A stretch of DNA of 64,000 nt from CAWGMT01 sp963823675 (GTDB taxonomy: Bacteria > Planctomycetota > Planctomycetia > Isosphaerales > Isosphaeraceae), in contig CAWGMT010000004.1 in the NCBI GenBank assembly GCA_963823675.1, forward strand, positions 558,001-622,000. The letters are read 5' to 3'. Positions 1 through 10,720 of this stretch are shown one piece after another; within the stretch, counting starts at the first letter, position 1, and every line of letters starts with the position of its first letter. Made by a program: the position numbers and the translations under genes. The notes below the pieces were generated by a model. The model saw nothing but the letters and a program-made list of their open reading frames with translations. It was not told the origin of the DNA and searched no databases.

Positions 1-1
1 G

Positions 2-3000
2 GTGAACTATGCCTTCTCGACCGACGGAGTCGAACGAATCGACACGTTTCCCGCGATCGTCCGCCAGCTCATCGCGGCGGGCTTGACCGCCGACCAGGCG
101 CTGGCCGGGCTGACCAAGAACGCGGCGGCGATCGCAGGCGTCGGCCGCCGCCTCGGAGCCCTCGAGCCGGGCAAGCTCGGCCACGTGATTGCGACGACCG
201 GGGCTTTTACCGAGGAGCGGGCTCGCGTGAAGTACGTCCTGGTCGACGGCTTGAAATTCGAGATCAAGCCCGAAGAGCGGGCTCGGACCAAGGGCGGCAG
301 GGCGGGCGGAGGCGATGGCTTTGGCGGCGGCTTCGACATGGACTTCGCTCCTCCTGCGTCCGGCGGCGGCTCGTCCACGTCGGCAGCGGCCAAGAAAAGA
401 GCGCCAGCCGTGAGCAAGAAGACCGGTGCTGGTGCTCCTGATAGAAAGGTCAAAGCGGTAAGCCCGCCGTCACCAGGCGGCCAGCCATCCCGCGGAACGG
501 CCGCACCACCGACAGGCAAGGCCGCGCCGGCCAAGCCGGCGATCGCGGGCCGGATGATCGCCCGGGCCGACCCATCCGCCCTGCTGGTCGTGAAGCCGGC
601 CGCCAGGAGTCAAACCGCAAAGCCATCACCGGCCGCCAAGCCCGAGCCAGCGGCCGCCCAGCCCAAGGCAGCGGCCGCGATAGGCCAAGAGGCCAAGGCG
701 CAGACCGGCAAGGCCGCGACTCCCAAGGCCGCGACTCCCAAGGCGGCGGCCCCGTTCGTCGACGTGGCCAGCGAGCTTGAAGAAGACCGCAAACCCACGA
801 TCCACACAGGCGGCGACGTCCTCATCAAGGATGCCACGATTCTGACTGTCACCAAAGGTACGATCGCCAAGGGGTCGATCCTGATCGACGATGGGAAGAT
901 CAAGGCGGTGGGCAGGGACGTCAAGGCGCCCCCGGGGTCAACGTCATCGAGGCCGCGGGCCTGGTTGCGATGCCCGGTATCATCGACACGCACTCGCACA
1001 TCGCGATCTCCGGCGGTGTCAACGAAGGCAGCCTGTCGATCGTGCCGGAGGTCAGGATCAAGGACGTGGTGACGGGGGACGATCCGGCGATTTATCGGGC
1101 CCTGGCCGGCGGCACCACCACCGCCCGCTTGTTGCACGGCTCGGCCAATACGATCGGCGGCCAGGACGCCGTCGTCAAGCTGCGCCACGGCAAGCCGGGC
1201 CGCGAGATGATCATCAAGGATGCTCCCCAGGGGGTCAAGTTCGCGCTGGGCGAGAACGTCACGCGATCGCGCGGCCGGTTCCCCAACACCCGGATGGGCG
1301 TCGAGTCGGTGATCGAGCGCGCCTTCGAGGAGGCCAAGGCCTATCGCCGGCTCTGGGCCGATTATCGCAAGACGGTCCAATCCAAGGGTGCCGACCAAGC
1401 GGGCGTGCCGCCGCGCGTCAACCTGCGGCTGGAGGCCGTGGCCGGCATTCTCGACGGCAAGATCCGGATCCATAGCCACTGCTATCGCAGCGATGAGATC
1501 TTGATGCTTCTGGGCACGGCCCAGCGCTACGGCGTCAAGGTCCAGTCGCTCCAGCACGTGCTCGAAGGATACAAGGTTGCCGCCGAGATCGCGGCCCATG
1601 GCGCGAGTGCATCGACCTTCTCGGATTGGTGGGCCTACAAGATCGAGGCCTACGACGCGATTCCGTACAACGCAGCGCTGCTCACCGAAGCCGGAGCCAG
1701 CGTTTGCATCAAGAGCGACGACGCCGAACTGATGCGGCACCTCAACCTCGAGGCGGCCAAGATGGTCAAGTACGGCGGCGTCTGCGAAGCCCAGGCCCTC
1801 GCCATGATCACGCTCAACCCGGCGCGCGAGCTGGGCATCGACGGTCGCGTCGGCTCGATCGAGGTGGGCAAGGACGCCGACATCGTGCTCTTTAACGGAC
1901 ATCCCTTCGACGCCTTCTCGCGCTGCGAGCTGGCGCTCATCGACGGTGAAGTCTTCTTCCAGAGGCGGGAGCCCGACGGAAAGTTCGGGATCCGTAAAGG
2001 CGCACCCTTGGCCATGCCCACCGCGCCGGAGTCGGCTCGCACGCGGGTCATCGATGTCGCGGCCCAGCCCAAGGACGTCTTCGCCTTGGTCGGCGCAACC
2101 CTGCACCCGGTATCCGGGCCCGACGTCAAGGGAGGGACGGTGGTAGTCGCCGCCGGCAAGATCGCCGCGATCGGGCCGGCCGGGACGTCGATTCCACCCG
2201 AGGCGCAGACCATCGATCTCGCCGGCCTCGATGTCTGGCCCGGCATGATTGACGGCGGCTCGACGCTCGGTCTTTTCGAGGTCGGCAGCCTTGCCGAGAC
2301 CCAGGACTACGCCGATGCGGCCCAGTTCCAGCCCGAGCTGCGCACCAGCGTCGCGCTCCATCCCGACAGTGAGCATATCCCGGTGACGCGCCAATGGCGT
2401 CTTGACGGCCTTCGTGGCACCATCCGGCGGCACGATCTCGGGGCAAGGGTGTTTGATCGACTTGAACGGATGGGTGCCGCGCGATCTCGTGATCGCCAAC
2501 TCGGTCGCCCTCAACGTGACGATTCCGACCTATATTCCCGAGACGCCCCAAGGCCAGCGGCCCGGGTTCGGCCGGTTTGGCTTGGGCGGCGGCGCGGGGG
2601 CGTCGGAAGCCCGCCAGCGCCGCAAGGAGCGGCTCGATCGTATCGGCGAGGCCTTCAAGAAAGCGATCGCCTACGACGACGTGGTGAAAAAGGCGCGTGA
2701 GCGCGGCGATTCGCCGCCGACGCCCGACCTCAGGCTCGAAGCTTTGGTGCCGTACGCGCGGGGACAGAAACCGGTGATCTTCCACGCCGATCAGCAGGTC
2801 GAGATCCTGGACGCGATCGAGATCGCGCGTGCCCGGAAGCTCAAGGCGGTGATCTCGGGCGGCTCCGAAGCCTGGAAGATCGCCGGCGCGCTCAAGGACG
2901 CCAAGATCCCGGTCATGGTCGGCGGCACTCTACGGCTGCCGCGACACGATTACGACCCCTACGATGCCGAGTATTCCAACCCGGCAAAACTGCACGCGGC

Positions 3001-3442
3001 CGGCGTGACCGTGGCCATCCGCGCCCAGGGCGGCGGAGCCGGCTCGGCCACGGCGGGACGCAACCTGCCGTACGAGGCGGCAGCCGCGGCCGCCTTCGGC
3101 CTGCCCGAAGACGTGGCGCTTCAGTCCGTCACGCTTACACCGGCCCAGATACTCGGCGTGGCCGATCAGGTCGGGTCGCTCGAAACCGGAAAACGCGCCA
3201 ACCTCGTCGTCACGGCGGGCCATCTGCTTCAGCCGACGACGACCGTTCTCGCCCTCTTCATCGACGGCCGTCCCGTCGCGCCCGAGAGCCGGCACACCCA
3301 GCTCTATGCCAAGTACCGGCACAGGCTTGACGAAGTGCGCACCGGCCGAGCCCGCCTGGGGATCGACCGTCCGGCGACGGCGCTCTCCGGCCCCCCGCAA
3401 ACTAACCCCGGCGCGACAATTGCCAGTCCCAAGGGCAATTGA
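2..3442 (+). CDS. Multi-domain amidohydrolase, 5'-truncated, two frameshifts
   Basis: Probable secreted or periplasmic metal-dependent hydrolase of the imidazolonepropionase-like amidohydrolase superfamily; the substrate is unknown. The window opens inside the C-terminal part of a first amidohydrolase unit (up to about 300), followed by an Ala/Pro/Lys-rich linker of about 150 residues. The second unit (about 820-1960) has a full metal site: DTHSH near 985, IHSHC near 1468, LQH near 1550 and KSDDAE near 1710. A third unit (about 2040-3340) has the fold motifs but reads DGGSTLG where DxHxH is expected, so it is probably non-catalytic. The frame breaks at 929-937 (a C5G4 run, one G missing) and at about 2387-2391 (CGCG, probably one CG lost). 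Both sides read as the same protein, so these look like sequence errors. The start lies outside the window. Confidence 0.85.
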
Positions 3443-3942
3443 GCGGCAGTCAAGTCAGACGGCACGAGCCCGGATGGCGGCAGAGGATTTTCCCGAACCC
3501 GCCATTCTGGCCGGCTTTTCCCCGGGAAGCTCTTCTTCAGACCCGGAAGCCCCCGCGGGTGCGTGCGGGAGGTACGATGCCACAAGCGCACAAGCTGGTC
3601 GAGATGGTGAGACCGGCTGAGATAGTCGCTCACTCCCATGCGGTACAGCATCGTTGCCTGTTCGACGAGAAAGCGCTCGGCCACCACCACGAGCGGGACT
3701 CGCCAAGGCAATGTCGAAGCCACCCAGAGGATGTGGTCAACCTCGTCGCAACCGAGGCGCTCTGGCTCCAGGTGCACCACTACCAGCCGCGCGCGGAGGC
3801 ATTGCAACAGGGAACACGCCTCACCGGCGGTTGCGCTGACAATCATCCGGCTTTCCGCGACCTTCTGGCGTCGAAGCTGCTTCCGTAACAGCGCAACCAG
3901 AGAACAGTCGGTCGTAACAATCAAACTTGTGGAATCAAGCAT
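3304..3942 (-). CDS. Orphan pseudo-receiver (response-regulator-like) protein
   Basis: About 212 residues. The first 125 resemble a CheY-like receiver domain: an LIVTTD first strand, a hydrophobic VVVHL strand where the phospho-acceptor Asp should be, LVVVAE for strand 4 and VSDYLSR for the end of strand 5. The acceptor Asp is replaced by His in VVVHLEPER and the Thr/Ser switch residue by Ala, so phosphorylation in the usual way is unlikely. The ATG at 3942 is preferred because AGGA lies about 9 bases upstream; an in-frame start at 3981 has no such site. There is no output domain and no adjacent kinase. The C-terminal 70 residues are basic and Pro-rich and overlap the end of the convergent amidohydrolase gene by 139 bp, so the true 3' end is uncertain. 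Function unknown. Confidence 0.6.
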   Translation of the reverse strand: MLDSTSLIVTTDCSLVALLRKQLRRQKVAESRMIVSATAGEACSLLQCLRARLVVVHLEPERLGCDEVDHILWVASTLPWRVPLVVVAERFLVEQATMLYRMGVSDYLSRSHHLDQLVRLWHRTSRTHPRGLPGLKKSFPGKSRPEWRVRENPLPPSGLVPSDLTAAQLPLGLAIVAPGLVCGGPESAVAGRSIPRRARPVRTSSSLCRYLA

Positions 3943-4383
3943 GCCCGGATTCCTACTACCGTCGCCCGCGGGTGCCAGCACCAGCTCGCGTTATTTCTCA
4001 CGGGAAGGAATGTCATCGATAACGATAATATACAAACAAAATCGAAGACCAGAATCGCGTTTCACCAGAATTTCAAAACCGTTGCATTCCTTCAACATTC
4101 CCGAAAAAAACCAGGGCGTCACCGCGTGATCCGCCACGGTAGATCCTGCCGATCGCTCGTCATAAGCTTATTGGCAGCTTATGGTTACAAATCCGGCGTC
4201 GAGATAGATCGCTCTCCCTTGCGCACGGAAGGATTCAGGTTTGCTTGGGTGATAGGATCTTGTAAGCGGCTGGGAGCGGATGGCCATTGCGGGCGGAACT
4301 CCGCCATGCAACGATCGAGGAATGTGAGGTCGTTAGAGACCCTGGTCGAGCCAATCGAGATGGTAAAGAGGGGTCGATTTGTC
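3943..4383. other. Divergent intergenic region
   Basis: About 440 bp between two divergent genes. It contains an AT-rich stretch near 4015-4050 and presumably carries both promoters. No convincing gene, repeat or promoter pair was seen. The downstream reading frame is open from 4126, but the part before 4384 lacks any family resemblance. Confidence 0.4.
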
Positions 4384-5514
4384 ATGAAGGCGTCGCGCTT
4401 TATCAACCTTGTGGGATCTCGTACGGTTCAGAATCTCCGATCCGTGGTGTTGGTCGTGACGATCGTAGCCGGGTTCGCGGGCCCTGTTGCGGCCGGGCAG
4501 CCGGGCCGGGATCGGGCGCTCGATATCTACTTCGTGGATGTCATGGGGGGAGCGGCCACGGTGCTCGTGACCGGCGCGGGCGAGTCGATCCTGGTCGATT
4601 CGGGATGGCCGGGCTTTGCCGATCGCGATCCCAAGCGGATCGTTCATGTGATCAAGGAACTTGCGGGATGCGACCACCTCGACCACCTGGTCACGACTCA
4701 CTGGCATCGCGACCATTTCGGCGGCGTCGCGGGACTCGCGCGGCTGATCAAGATCGACCACTTCTGGGACCGCGGGCTTCCCGAAGACCGGGATTCCACA
4801 CTCGATTTCCCTGACGGCCCCGGCGATCAAGACCCGCTCGGGGTCGCCTATCGCAAAGCCAGCGCCGGCAAGCGCAAGGCCCTGCGGCCGGGAGAGACTC
4901 TGCCGGTCTCGGGCCTCAAGGCGGTGGTCTTGGCCTCCGGCGGCAAGGTGATCGATCGACCCGTCGCCGGCCCGTCGCGGGACGGCTCGGATTCAAACCG
5001 CTCCAATTCCCTCTGCGACCAGGCCCCTCCTGACCAGTCTGCCGATCCCTCCGACAACGCGCGCAGCCTCGTTCTCTTGTTCACCCTCGGCCGGTTCCAG
5101 TTCTTTGACGCCGGCGACCTGACGTGGAACGTCGAGCGCAAGCTGGTTTGCCCGATCGATCTGGTCGGAAAAGTCAACCTGTACCAGGTGACCCACCATG
5201 GCATGGACATCTCCAACAATCCGGTTCTGGTGCGGACGCTGGCACCGACAGTGGCGATCATGAATAACGGCCCGCACAAAGGTGGCGGCGCGGCGACGGT
5301 CCGATTGCTCAAGTCGATCCCGTCGATCCAGGCCGCTTACCAGCTCCACCGCAACGCCGATACGAAGGCAACGGAGAACACCGAGCCTGAACTCATCGCC
5401 AACAAGTCCGAGACGGGGGGAGAATTTATCCACGTCAGAGTTGACGCGGACGGGTCGAAGTTCAGCGTGCAAATCGGCGAGCATGGTCCCGTGCGCGCGT
5501 TCGAGACGCGCTGA
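4384..5514 (+). CDS. Secreted MBL-fold (ComEC-like) metallohydrolase
   Basis: 376 residues. An N-terminal hydrophobic signal sequence (about residues 19-38, ending in AAG) indicates export. The body is a metallo-beta-lactamase fold of the type found at the C-terminus of ComEC/Rec2: THWHRDHFGG at residues 105-114 supplies the HxHxDH metal ligands, FFDAGDL near residue 242 gives the bridging Asp, and VTHHGMD near 272 the last His. Such stand-alone proteins are usually annotated as MBL-fold metallohydrolases; the substrate cannot be inferred. The ATG at 4384 was chosen because it begins the signal peptide and follows an AAAGAGGGG stretch by about 11 bases; the frame is open to 4126 upstream. The gene is monocistronic, with 283 bp before the next gene. 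Confidence 0.8.
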   Translation: MKASRFINLVGSRTVQNLRSVVLVVTIVAGFAGPVAAGQPGRDRALDIYFVDVMGGAATVLVTGAGESILVDSGWPGFADRDPKRIVHVIKELAGCDHLDHLVTTHWHRDHFGGVAGLARLIKIDHFWDRGLPEDRDSTLDFPDGPGDQDPLGVAYRKASAGKRKALRPGETLPVSGLKAVVLASGGKVIDRPVAGPSRDGSDSNRSNSLCDQAPPDQSADPSDNARSLVLLFTLGRFQFFDAGDLTWNVERKLVCPIDLVGKVNLYQVTHHGMDISNNPVLVRTLAPTVAIMNNGPHKGGGAATVRLLKSIPSIQAAYQLHRNADTKATENTEPELIANKSETGGEFIHVRVDADGSKFSVQIGEHGPVRAFETR

Positions 5515-5797
5515 GCACCTGGGCAGAAATAAGTTACCGGATTACACCCGGTTCTCATCAGCCCACCCCTTGCCCCCGCTTGGCACGGGGCGGTGGAAAA
5601 CGGGGCGCTGGCCCAGGCTGCGCGACGAATACGGGGAAATACAGCCGGGCCGGATCGCCGGCGCGCCATCGCTTTGGGCTGGATGTCGGCCTGCGTTTTG
5701 TTGTATCTCTTAGTCCGGTAATTTGCTGCCAGCCGCAAGCCCTGCGGATGCACTGGGTGCCGGGCAGGCTGCCTCGCGGCTTTCTTGAGAGTACACC

Positions 5798-7162
5798 ATG
5801 AGATATTTCCAGATAAGCATAGTTTCGTCCATCACGCTGCTCGGCTGCGTCCTCGTCCGCGGGGATGTGCCCGACTCGAGCTCGAGCGAGAGCGTTTTTC
5901 CCTATGTCGTCAACGAGACCATGCTCGACAACGGCTTGACGGTTCTGTCGGTCCCCTATGACTCGCCGGGAATTGTTGCTTATTTCACCATTGTTCGCAC
6001 TGGCTCGCGCAATGAAGTCGAGAAAGGACTGTCGGGATTCGCCCATTTCTTCGAGCACATGATGTTCCGCGGCACGAAGGCCTATTCCGCCGAGAAGTAC
6101 AACGACCTGCTCCGCTCACTGGGGGCGGACTTCAACGCCTACACGAACGAGGACTGGACCTGCTACCACCTGACGATTCCCGCAACGGCCCTGGCGGCTG
6201 TGGTGGAGGTCGAGGCCGACCGGTTCCAGAATCTCCAGTACGACGAGCCGTCGTTTCAGAAGGAAGCGCGTGCCGTGCTGGGCGAGTACAACAAGGGTGC
6301 CTCGTCTCCGTTTCAACGGCTGAACGAGACGATGCAAAACACGGCCTACACGACGCACACCTACAAGCACACGACGATCGGCTTCCTTGCCGACGTCAAG
6401 GACATGCCCAATCAATATGCGTATAGCAAAACCTTTTTCGATCGGTGGTACCGGCCGGAGAACTGCACGATCATCGCGGCGGGCGACGTGAAGCACGATG
6501 CGCTCGTCTCGCTGTGCAAGAAGTACTATGGCCGCTGGAAGCGGGGCTCCTCTCACATCGAAATCCCCGTCGAGCCCGCCGCAAACTGAGCCCCGAACCG
6601 CGCACCTGACGTGGCCGCTGCCGACCCTGCCCGTCCTTTACCTGGCGTATCACATTCCGGCCGCCGACCCGAACAATCCCGACACCGCGGCTCTGGGGGC
6701 CCTCGAGCAGGCGGTGTTTGGTGAGACCAGCCCGCTCTACGACGAGCTCGTGCTGAAACAGCAGAAAGTTGTCGCCATGGAGGCCGACGCAGAGTCGAAG
6801 CGCGACCCGGGGCTCTTCACAATCCTGGCGCGAGTGCGGCAGGCGAATGACCTGGACTACGTGCGGGCACGAATCGAGGCGGCGCTGGACGACGCGGCCA
6901 AGAAGCCGATAGGCCCGGCTCGGCTGGCCGCGATCAAGTCGCACCTGCGCTACGAGTTCGCCGTCTCGCTTCGAAGCGGCACGACGACGTGGCCGAAGCG
7001 GTCGGGACGGCGGTGGCCGTCACCGGGCGCCCGGAATCGATCAACACACTCTACGACGCCTACGACCGCCTCACGCCGGCCGACTTGCAACGGGCCGCCC
7101 AGCGGTACTTCCAGCCCAGGAACGAGACGGTGATCACCCTCCAGACGGAGATCAAGAAATGA
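5798..7162 (+). CDS. M16 zinc metallopeptidase, catalytic subunit (frameshifted)
   Basis: Insulinase/pitrilysin-family (M16, PqqL/Ymxg-like) peptidase of about 454 residues. It starts with a signal sequence carrying LLGC at residues 14-17, a plausible lipobox. The inverted zinc motif HFFEH lies at residues 83-87, with the further Glu ligand expected in the VVEVEADRF segment near 150. The frame shifts near 6574 (a CCC/GCCG run; the family motif EPPQT is recovered by removing one base) and near 6990. The C-terminal half then continues through the usual M16 second domain to TGA at 7160-7162. It overlaps the start of the next M16 gene by ATGA, which indicates translational coupling, as expected for a heterodimer of an active and an inactive subunit. 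No sequence lost by decay is evident. Confidence 0.8.
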
Positions 7163-8702
7163 CGATCAAACCGCGGTCGCCGCGCTCTCTCGCGCTCTTG
7201 TGCCAGTACTGTTTTCAGTCGGCGCGTCCCTTTCGGGCCATGACACGCACGCCCAGCCCGCGCGAGGAGCGAGCGGACCGTCCACGACGCTCCTGGCCGC
7301 TCGCGACCAATCCCCTGGTGGCCTTTCGTTTCGTGTTTCGCGCGGGCTCGCAGAGCGACCCAGCCGGCAAGGAAGGCCTGGCGGCCTTGACGGCCGCGAT
7401 GGTCGCCGAGGGTGGAACCCGATCGCGGACCTACGAGCAAGTCCTGGCCGCGTTCTATCCGATGGCGGCCACGCTCGACGCGGCATGCCACAAGGAGGCG
7501 ACCGTCTTCTCGGGGCTCGTTCATCGCGACAGTGTCGACGCTTATCTCAATCTGGCCGACCGAGATGCTCACCCAGCCGCGGTTCGCACCCGAAGATTTC
7601 GAGCGGCTCCGCAACGAGGCGCTCGATTACGTCACGAAATACCTGCGCGGAAGCAACGACGAAGAGCTCGGCAAGTGGACGCTGATGATCTTGCTGTACA
7701 AGGATCATCCCTACGGACATCCCGACCGCGGCACGGACGCTGGGCCTCAAGGCGATCACGCTCGACGACGTCAAATCGTTTCATCGCCAGCATTACACGC
7801 TCGAGTCGCTGGACCGCGGCATCGCCGGCGGTTTCAAGCCTTTAACGGTAGCCCGTGTCAACTCGGGCCTGGCCGCGCTGCCGTCCGCCGGTCCCGGCGC
7901 TCCGCCGCTGCCGACTCCGCCCGCGCCCAAGGGGCTCGAGGTCACGATCGTCGAGAAGCCCGCCGATGCGACGGCGATCTCGATTGGCTTTCCCATCGAT
8001 GTGACCCGGCGCGACGCCGATTTCTACGCGCTGGCCGTCGCCAACTCCTACCTGGGAGAGCACCGCACCTTCAACGGCAAGCTGATGCAAGACCTGCGCG
8101 GCAAGCGCGGTCTTAATTACGGCGACTTCTCTTACATCGAAGATTTCATCCAGGAAGGACGCAGCACATTTCCGGTGCCGAACAACCCGAGGCGCCAGCA
8201 GTATTTCTCGATCTGGATCAGGCCGGTGCCCAACGACAAGGCACCGTTCGCGCTGCGCGCCGCCCTCTGGGAGCTCGATCGATTGGTCACTCGCGGGATG
8301 ACGCCGGCGGAGTTCGAGGCAACCAGGAATTTCTTGCTCAACTACAGCAAGCTCTGGGTGCAGACCCTCTCGAGACGCTTAGGTTATGCGATGGACGCCG
8401 ACTTTTACGGGTGCAAGGACCTCGTGAGCGAGATGGCCGATCGGTTACCCAGGCTGACCGTGGAAGAGGTCAACGCCGCCGTGAGGAAACACCTCGCGGC
8501 TCCGGGAATGAAGGTGGCGATCGTGGCCCGCGATGCCGTGGCGCTCCGCGACCTCCTGATCTCGGGCAAGCCGACTCCTCTGGTCTACGACACGGCGGGA
8601 ACGCCGGCCGATGTTCTGGCCGAGGACAAGCAGATCGCGGCCTTCGCGTTCAAGGATCTGTCGGTGCGCATCGTCCCGGTCGAAGAGATGTTCGCCAAGT
8701 GA
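7159..8702 (+). CDS. M16 peptidase-like, non-catalytic partner subunit (frameshifted)
   Basis: Second member of the M16 pair, about 515 residues, starting in the ATGA overlap with the catalytic subunit. It has the M16 fold (FVFRAGSQSDP near 7340, HPYGHP near 7712, AITLDDVKSFH near 7755) but no HxxEH. It carries the RGLNYG and downstream SYIE region typical of the substrate-binding subunit with the Arg/Tyr pair. Frame changes occur in the N-terminal signal region (about 7195 and 7310), near 7562 and near 7743 (a GGG run; removing one G restores GTDAGLKAITLDD). The last part, 7737-8702, is a clean reading frame. Together with the upstream gene it probably forms an envelope-associated peptidase; its substrate is unknown. 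Confidence 0.78.
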
Positions 8703-8749
8703 GCGGCTGGTCGCCCTGCTGGAGAATAAAGGAGGATCGACAAAACGAA

Positions 8750-8777
8750 CCGCCGGAGATGCGGCGATCTCCGACGG
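8750..8777. terminator. Hairpin between convergent genes
   Basis: CCGCCGGAGAT and ATCTCCGACGG pair over 11 bp with one mismatch around a 6-nt loop. It lies 48 bp after the M16 pair and before the stop of the convergent gene at 8912, so it could act as a terminator in either direction. No long T run follows. Confidence 0.5.
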
Positions 8778-8911
8778 CTCGGATCCCCGGCGGAGGTTCG
8801 CGGGGGCATTCAGTTGTTGTCGCGTGCGCGGCGCCAGCATGGGTGGGTCTCAATTCGGGCCGATGCTGCGGGACAGTCTGGTTCGATCCGGTATCGGATC
8901 GGATGTGCCGG

Positions 8912-10720
8912 TCAGATTGACTTTGTGACGACCACGCTGCTGCCGGCGGAAGCCATTGCCACCTGGACGGCGGTAAGGCTGCCGAAGAGCCCGTCGTTCT
9001 CGTCATTGAAGCCAGATGTGAAGAAGATGCTGTTGGACGGATTGCCCGTCGCGGCGGGGAACCCAAAGACGCTCCAGAGTCCCTTCGAGTCAGAGCCCGG
9101 GACGCCACCGTCCTGGTCGAGGGGTTTGCCCGTGGCGTCGGTGAGCTGTCCGAGGAACTTGCCGGTCGTCGGGTCGAAGGCGTTGATGTGGCTGTCGCCG
9201 AAGTTGCCGACGAGGATGTCGTTGCTGAACTGACCGAAGTCGGCCGGTGCTACTGTCACGCCCCAGGGCGAGTTGAGCTCGAGCTGGGTGCCGCCGCCGC
9301 CGAGCCGCTCCAGGAGAGCGCCGGACGGAGAATAGACATCGACAAATCCGTTGCCTGGTCCGGCAACGTCGTCATGCTTGGCCGGATCTTGCTTGGCGTA
9401 GGTCACGTAGAGGTTCCCGCCCACCGATTGGATGCCGAAGGGCGCAAACCCAGCGGGGATGGCCGGGTCATGAAACGCGCCGGCCGGCAGAGTCACGGGA
9501 TTGAAGTTCTGGTCGAAGGCGTCAATGACGCCGTTGTGGAAGTCGGTGGCGAAGAGGTATCGGCCGGCGGGAAGGGCGCTGCCTGCCGGAACGGTCAAGA
9601 TCGTCAGGCCCTTGAACACGGCCCCGGAGGCCGAATCATCGACGGCGAGAAAGGCCTGGTTCGAGGGCGACGATCCGTTGGTGGAGACCTTGGGGTTCCA
9701 GCCCGAGATCGTGCCGTCCTCGGTGGCGAAGAGGAAGATGGACGAGCCGCTGGTTGTCCCGTTTGTGATGGCGAACGATCCCCCGCCGTTGAACACGACG
9801 CCACTGGGCGCCGACGTGCCGGTGGAACCTGCGGGAGGCGGAATCGTCACGAAAGGCAGCCCGGTATTCACGTTGCCCGCGCTGTCGAAGAGCGATGAAG
9901 TGCCCACGCCGTTATTGCCATCCCAGAAATCGCCGGGGTTGGGTGCGGCGAGTCCCCACGGATTGACGAGGTTCGGGTTGACGTGGTCGGCGGCCACGGC
10001 CCCATCGGAGATCAGGTTGGAGCTCGCATAATACGTATTGATGGCGGCCTTGCCTTGACGAATTGTCGTATCGACCGAAAAGGTGCCCATCACCCTGTAC
10101 TTGTGCGCACCCAATACCTCGAATCCCCCGATGGCTCTGTCGACCACGATCGCTCCCGGCGAGGTTTGTCCGTCGCCCCAGTTGATGGTGGCGGAGAAGT
10201 CGGACGCCTTGAGGGAGTGATCGGCATCAGTGAATGTGGCGACGACCACGTTCAACAAGCTCTGGAGCCTGGTTGGGTGGATCGTCGTTCCGGTCGCGGT
10301 GATGGCCGCCTCGGTCACGACGTTCGAGGTCGAGACCGAGACCGAATCACCGTCCGTATCGCCGATCTGGGCCGTGATGCGGAAAACGCCGGTTCGGGCG
10401 TAGGTATAAGACCCGATGACGTCGAACCCTCCTTTCGGATCGGCGACGATCGATCCTCTCGTTACCCGGCCATTTCCCCAGTTGATCGACGCGGCGTACT
10501 GGGCCGCGTCGGTGTTGCCGTCGGCGTCGGTGAATCGGGCCACCACCGCCGTGAAGGGCGCCCCTTCCACCGGCATCGGACTGATCGGCGCACTGATCCC
10601 GATCAAATCCGATGCCATGAGCTGGCGTCCTTCCAGGCATTCCAGGGTCAGCCGTTGGCCTCGCGGCCGCCGGCTAGATCGGTTTCTAAAACGATATGAG
10701 TATGCGTTCGATCCAAACAT
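8912..10720 (-). CDS. LEPR-XLL-type surface protein with two PKD-like repeats and a TIGR03118 domain
   Basis: 602 residues. The ATG at 10720 is supported by AAGGAGC 8 bases upstream. The N-terminus has a basic stretch followed by LECLEGRQLMASD, a variant of the LEPR-XLL sequence seen at the start of many planctomycete secreted proteins. Two successive domains of about 90 residues follow, each with FTDAD, INWG and GGF-V-G--Y patterns (PKD-like fold). The remaining 350 residues match the TIGR03118 family, recognisable from NPNLVNPWGLA, DGTISGWNP, FNGGGSFAIT, LYVTYAKQD and SPWGVTVAP; they probably form a beta-propeller of unknown function. It is expected to be extracytoplasmic. It is convergent with the M16 pair and divergent from the downstream sigma factor. 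The frame stays open upstream to 11206, but that part reads through the intergenic repeat. Confidence 0.82.
   Translation of the reverse strand: MFGSNAYSYRFRNRSSRRPRGQRLTLECLEGRQLMASDLIGISAPISPMPVEGAPFTAVVARFTDADGNTDAAQYAASINWGNGRVTRGSIVADPKGGFDVIGSYTYARTGVFRITAQIGDTDGDSVSVSTSNVVTEAAITATGTTIHPTRLQSLLNVVVATFTDADHSLKASDFSATINWGDGQTSPGAIVVDRAIGGFEVLGAHKYRVMGTFSVDTTIRQGKAAINTYYASSNLISDGAVAADHVNPNLVNPWGLAAPNPGDFWDGNNGVGTSSLFDSAGNVNTGLPFVTIPPPAGSTGTSAPSGVVFNGGGSFAITNGTTSGSSIFLFATEDGTISGWNPKVSTNGSSPSNQAFLAVDDSASGAVFKGLTILTVPAGSALPAGRYLFATDFHNGVIDAFDQNFNPVTLPAGAFHDPAIPAGFAPFGIQSVGGNLYVTYAKQDPAKHDDVAGPGNGFVDVYSPSGALLERLGGGGTQLELNSPWGVTVAPADFGQFSNDILVGNFGDSHINAFDPTTGKFLGQLTDATGKPLDQDGGVPGSDSKGLWSVFGFPAATGNPSNSIFFTSGFNDENDGLFGSLTAVQVAMASAGSSVVVTKSI

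Noticed and set aside
610..2514. 634-codon open frame on minus opposite the amidohydrolase
   Set aside because: Mirror of a high-GC coding frame; its translation has no family motifs and it spans both of the frameshifts in the true gene.
5531..5724. 14-bp inverted repeat (AAGTTACCGGATTA and TAGTCCGGTAATTT)
   Set aside because: Two mismatches and 166 bp of separation in a plain intergenic gap; too weak to separate from chance.
7159..8702. Calling the second M16 gene a decayed pseudogene
   Set aside because: All domains are present and each frame break has a one-base repair that restores family motifs, so sequence error is the simpler reading.
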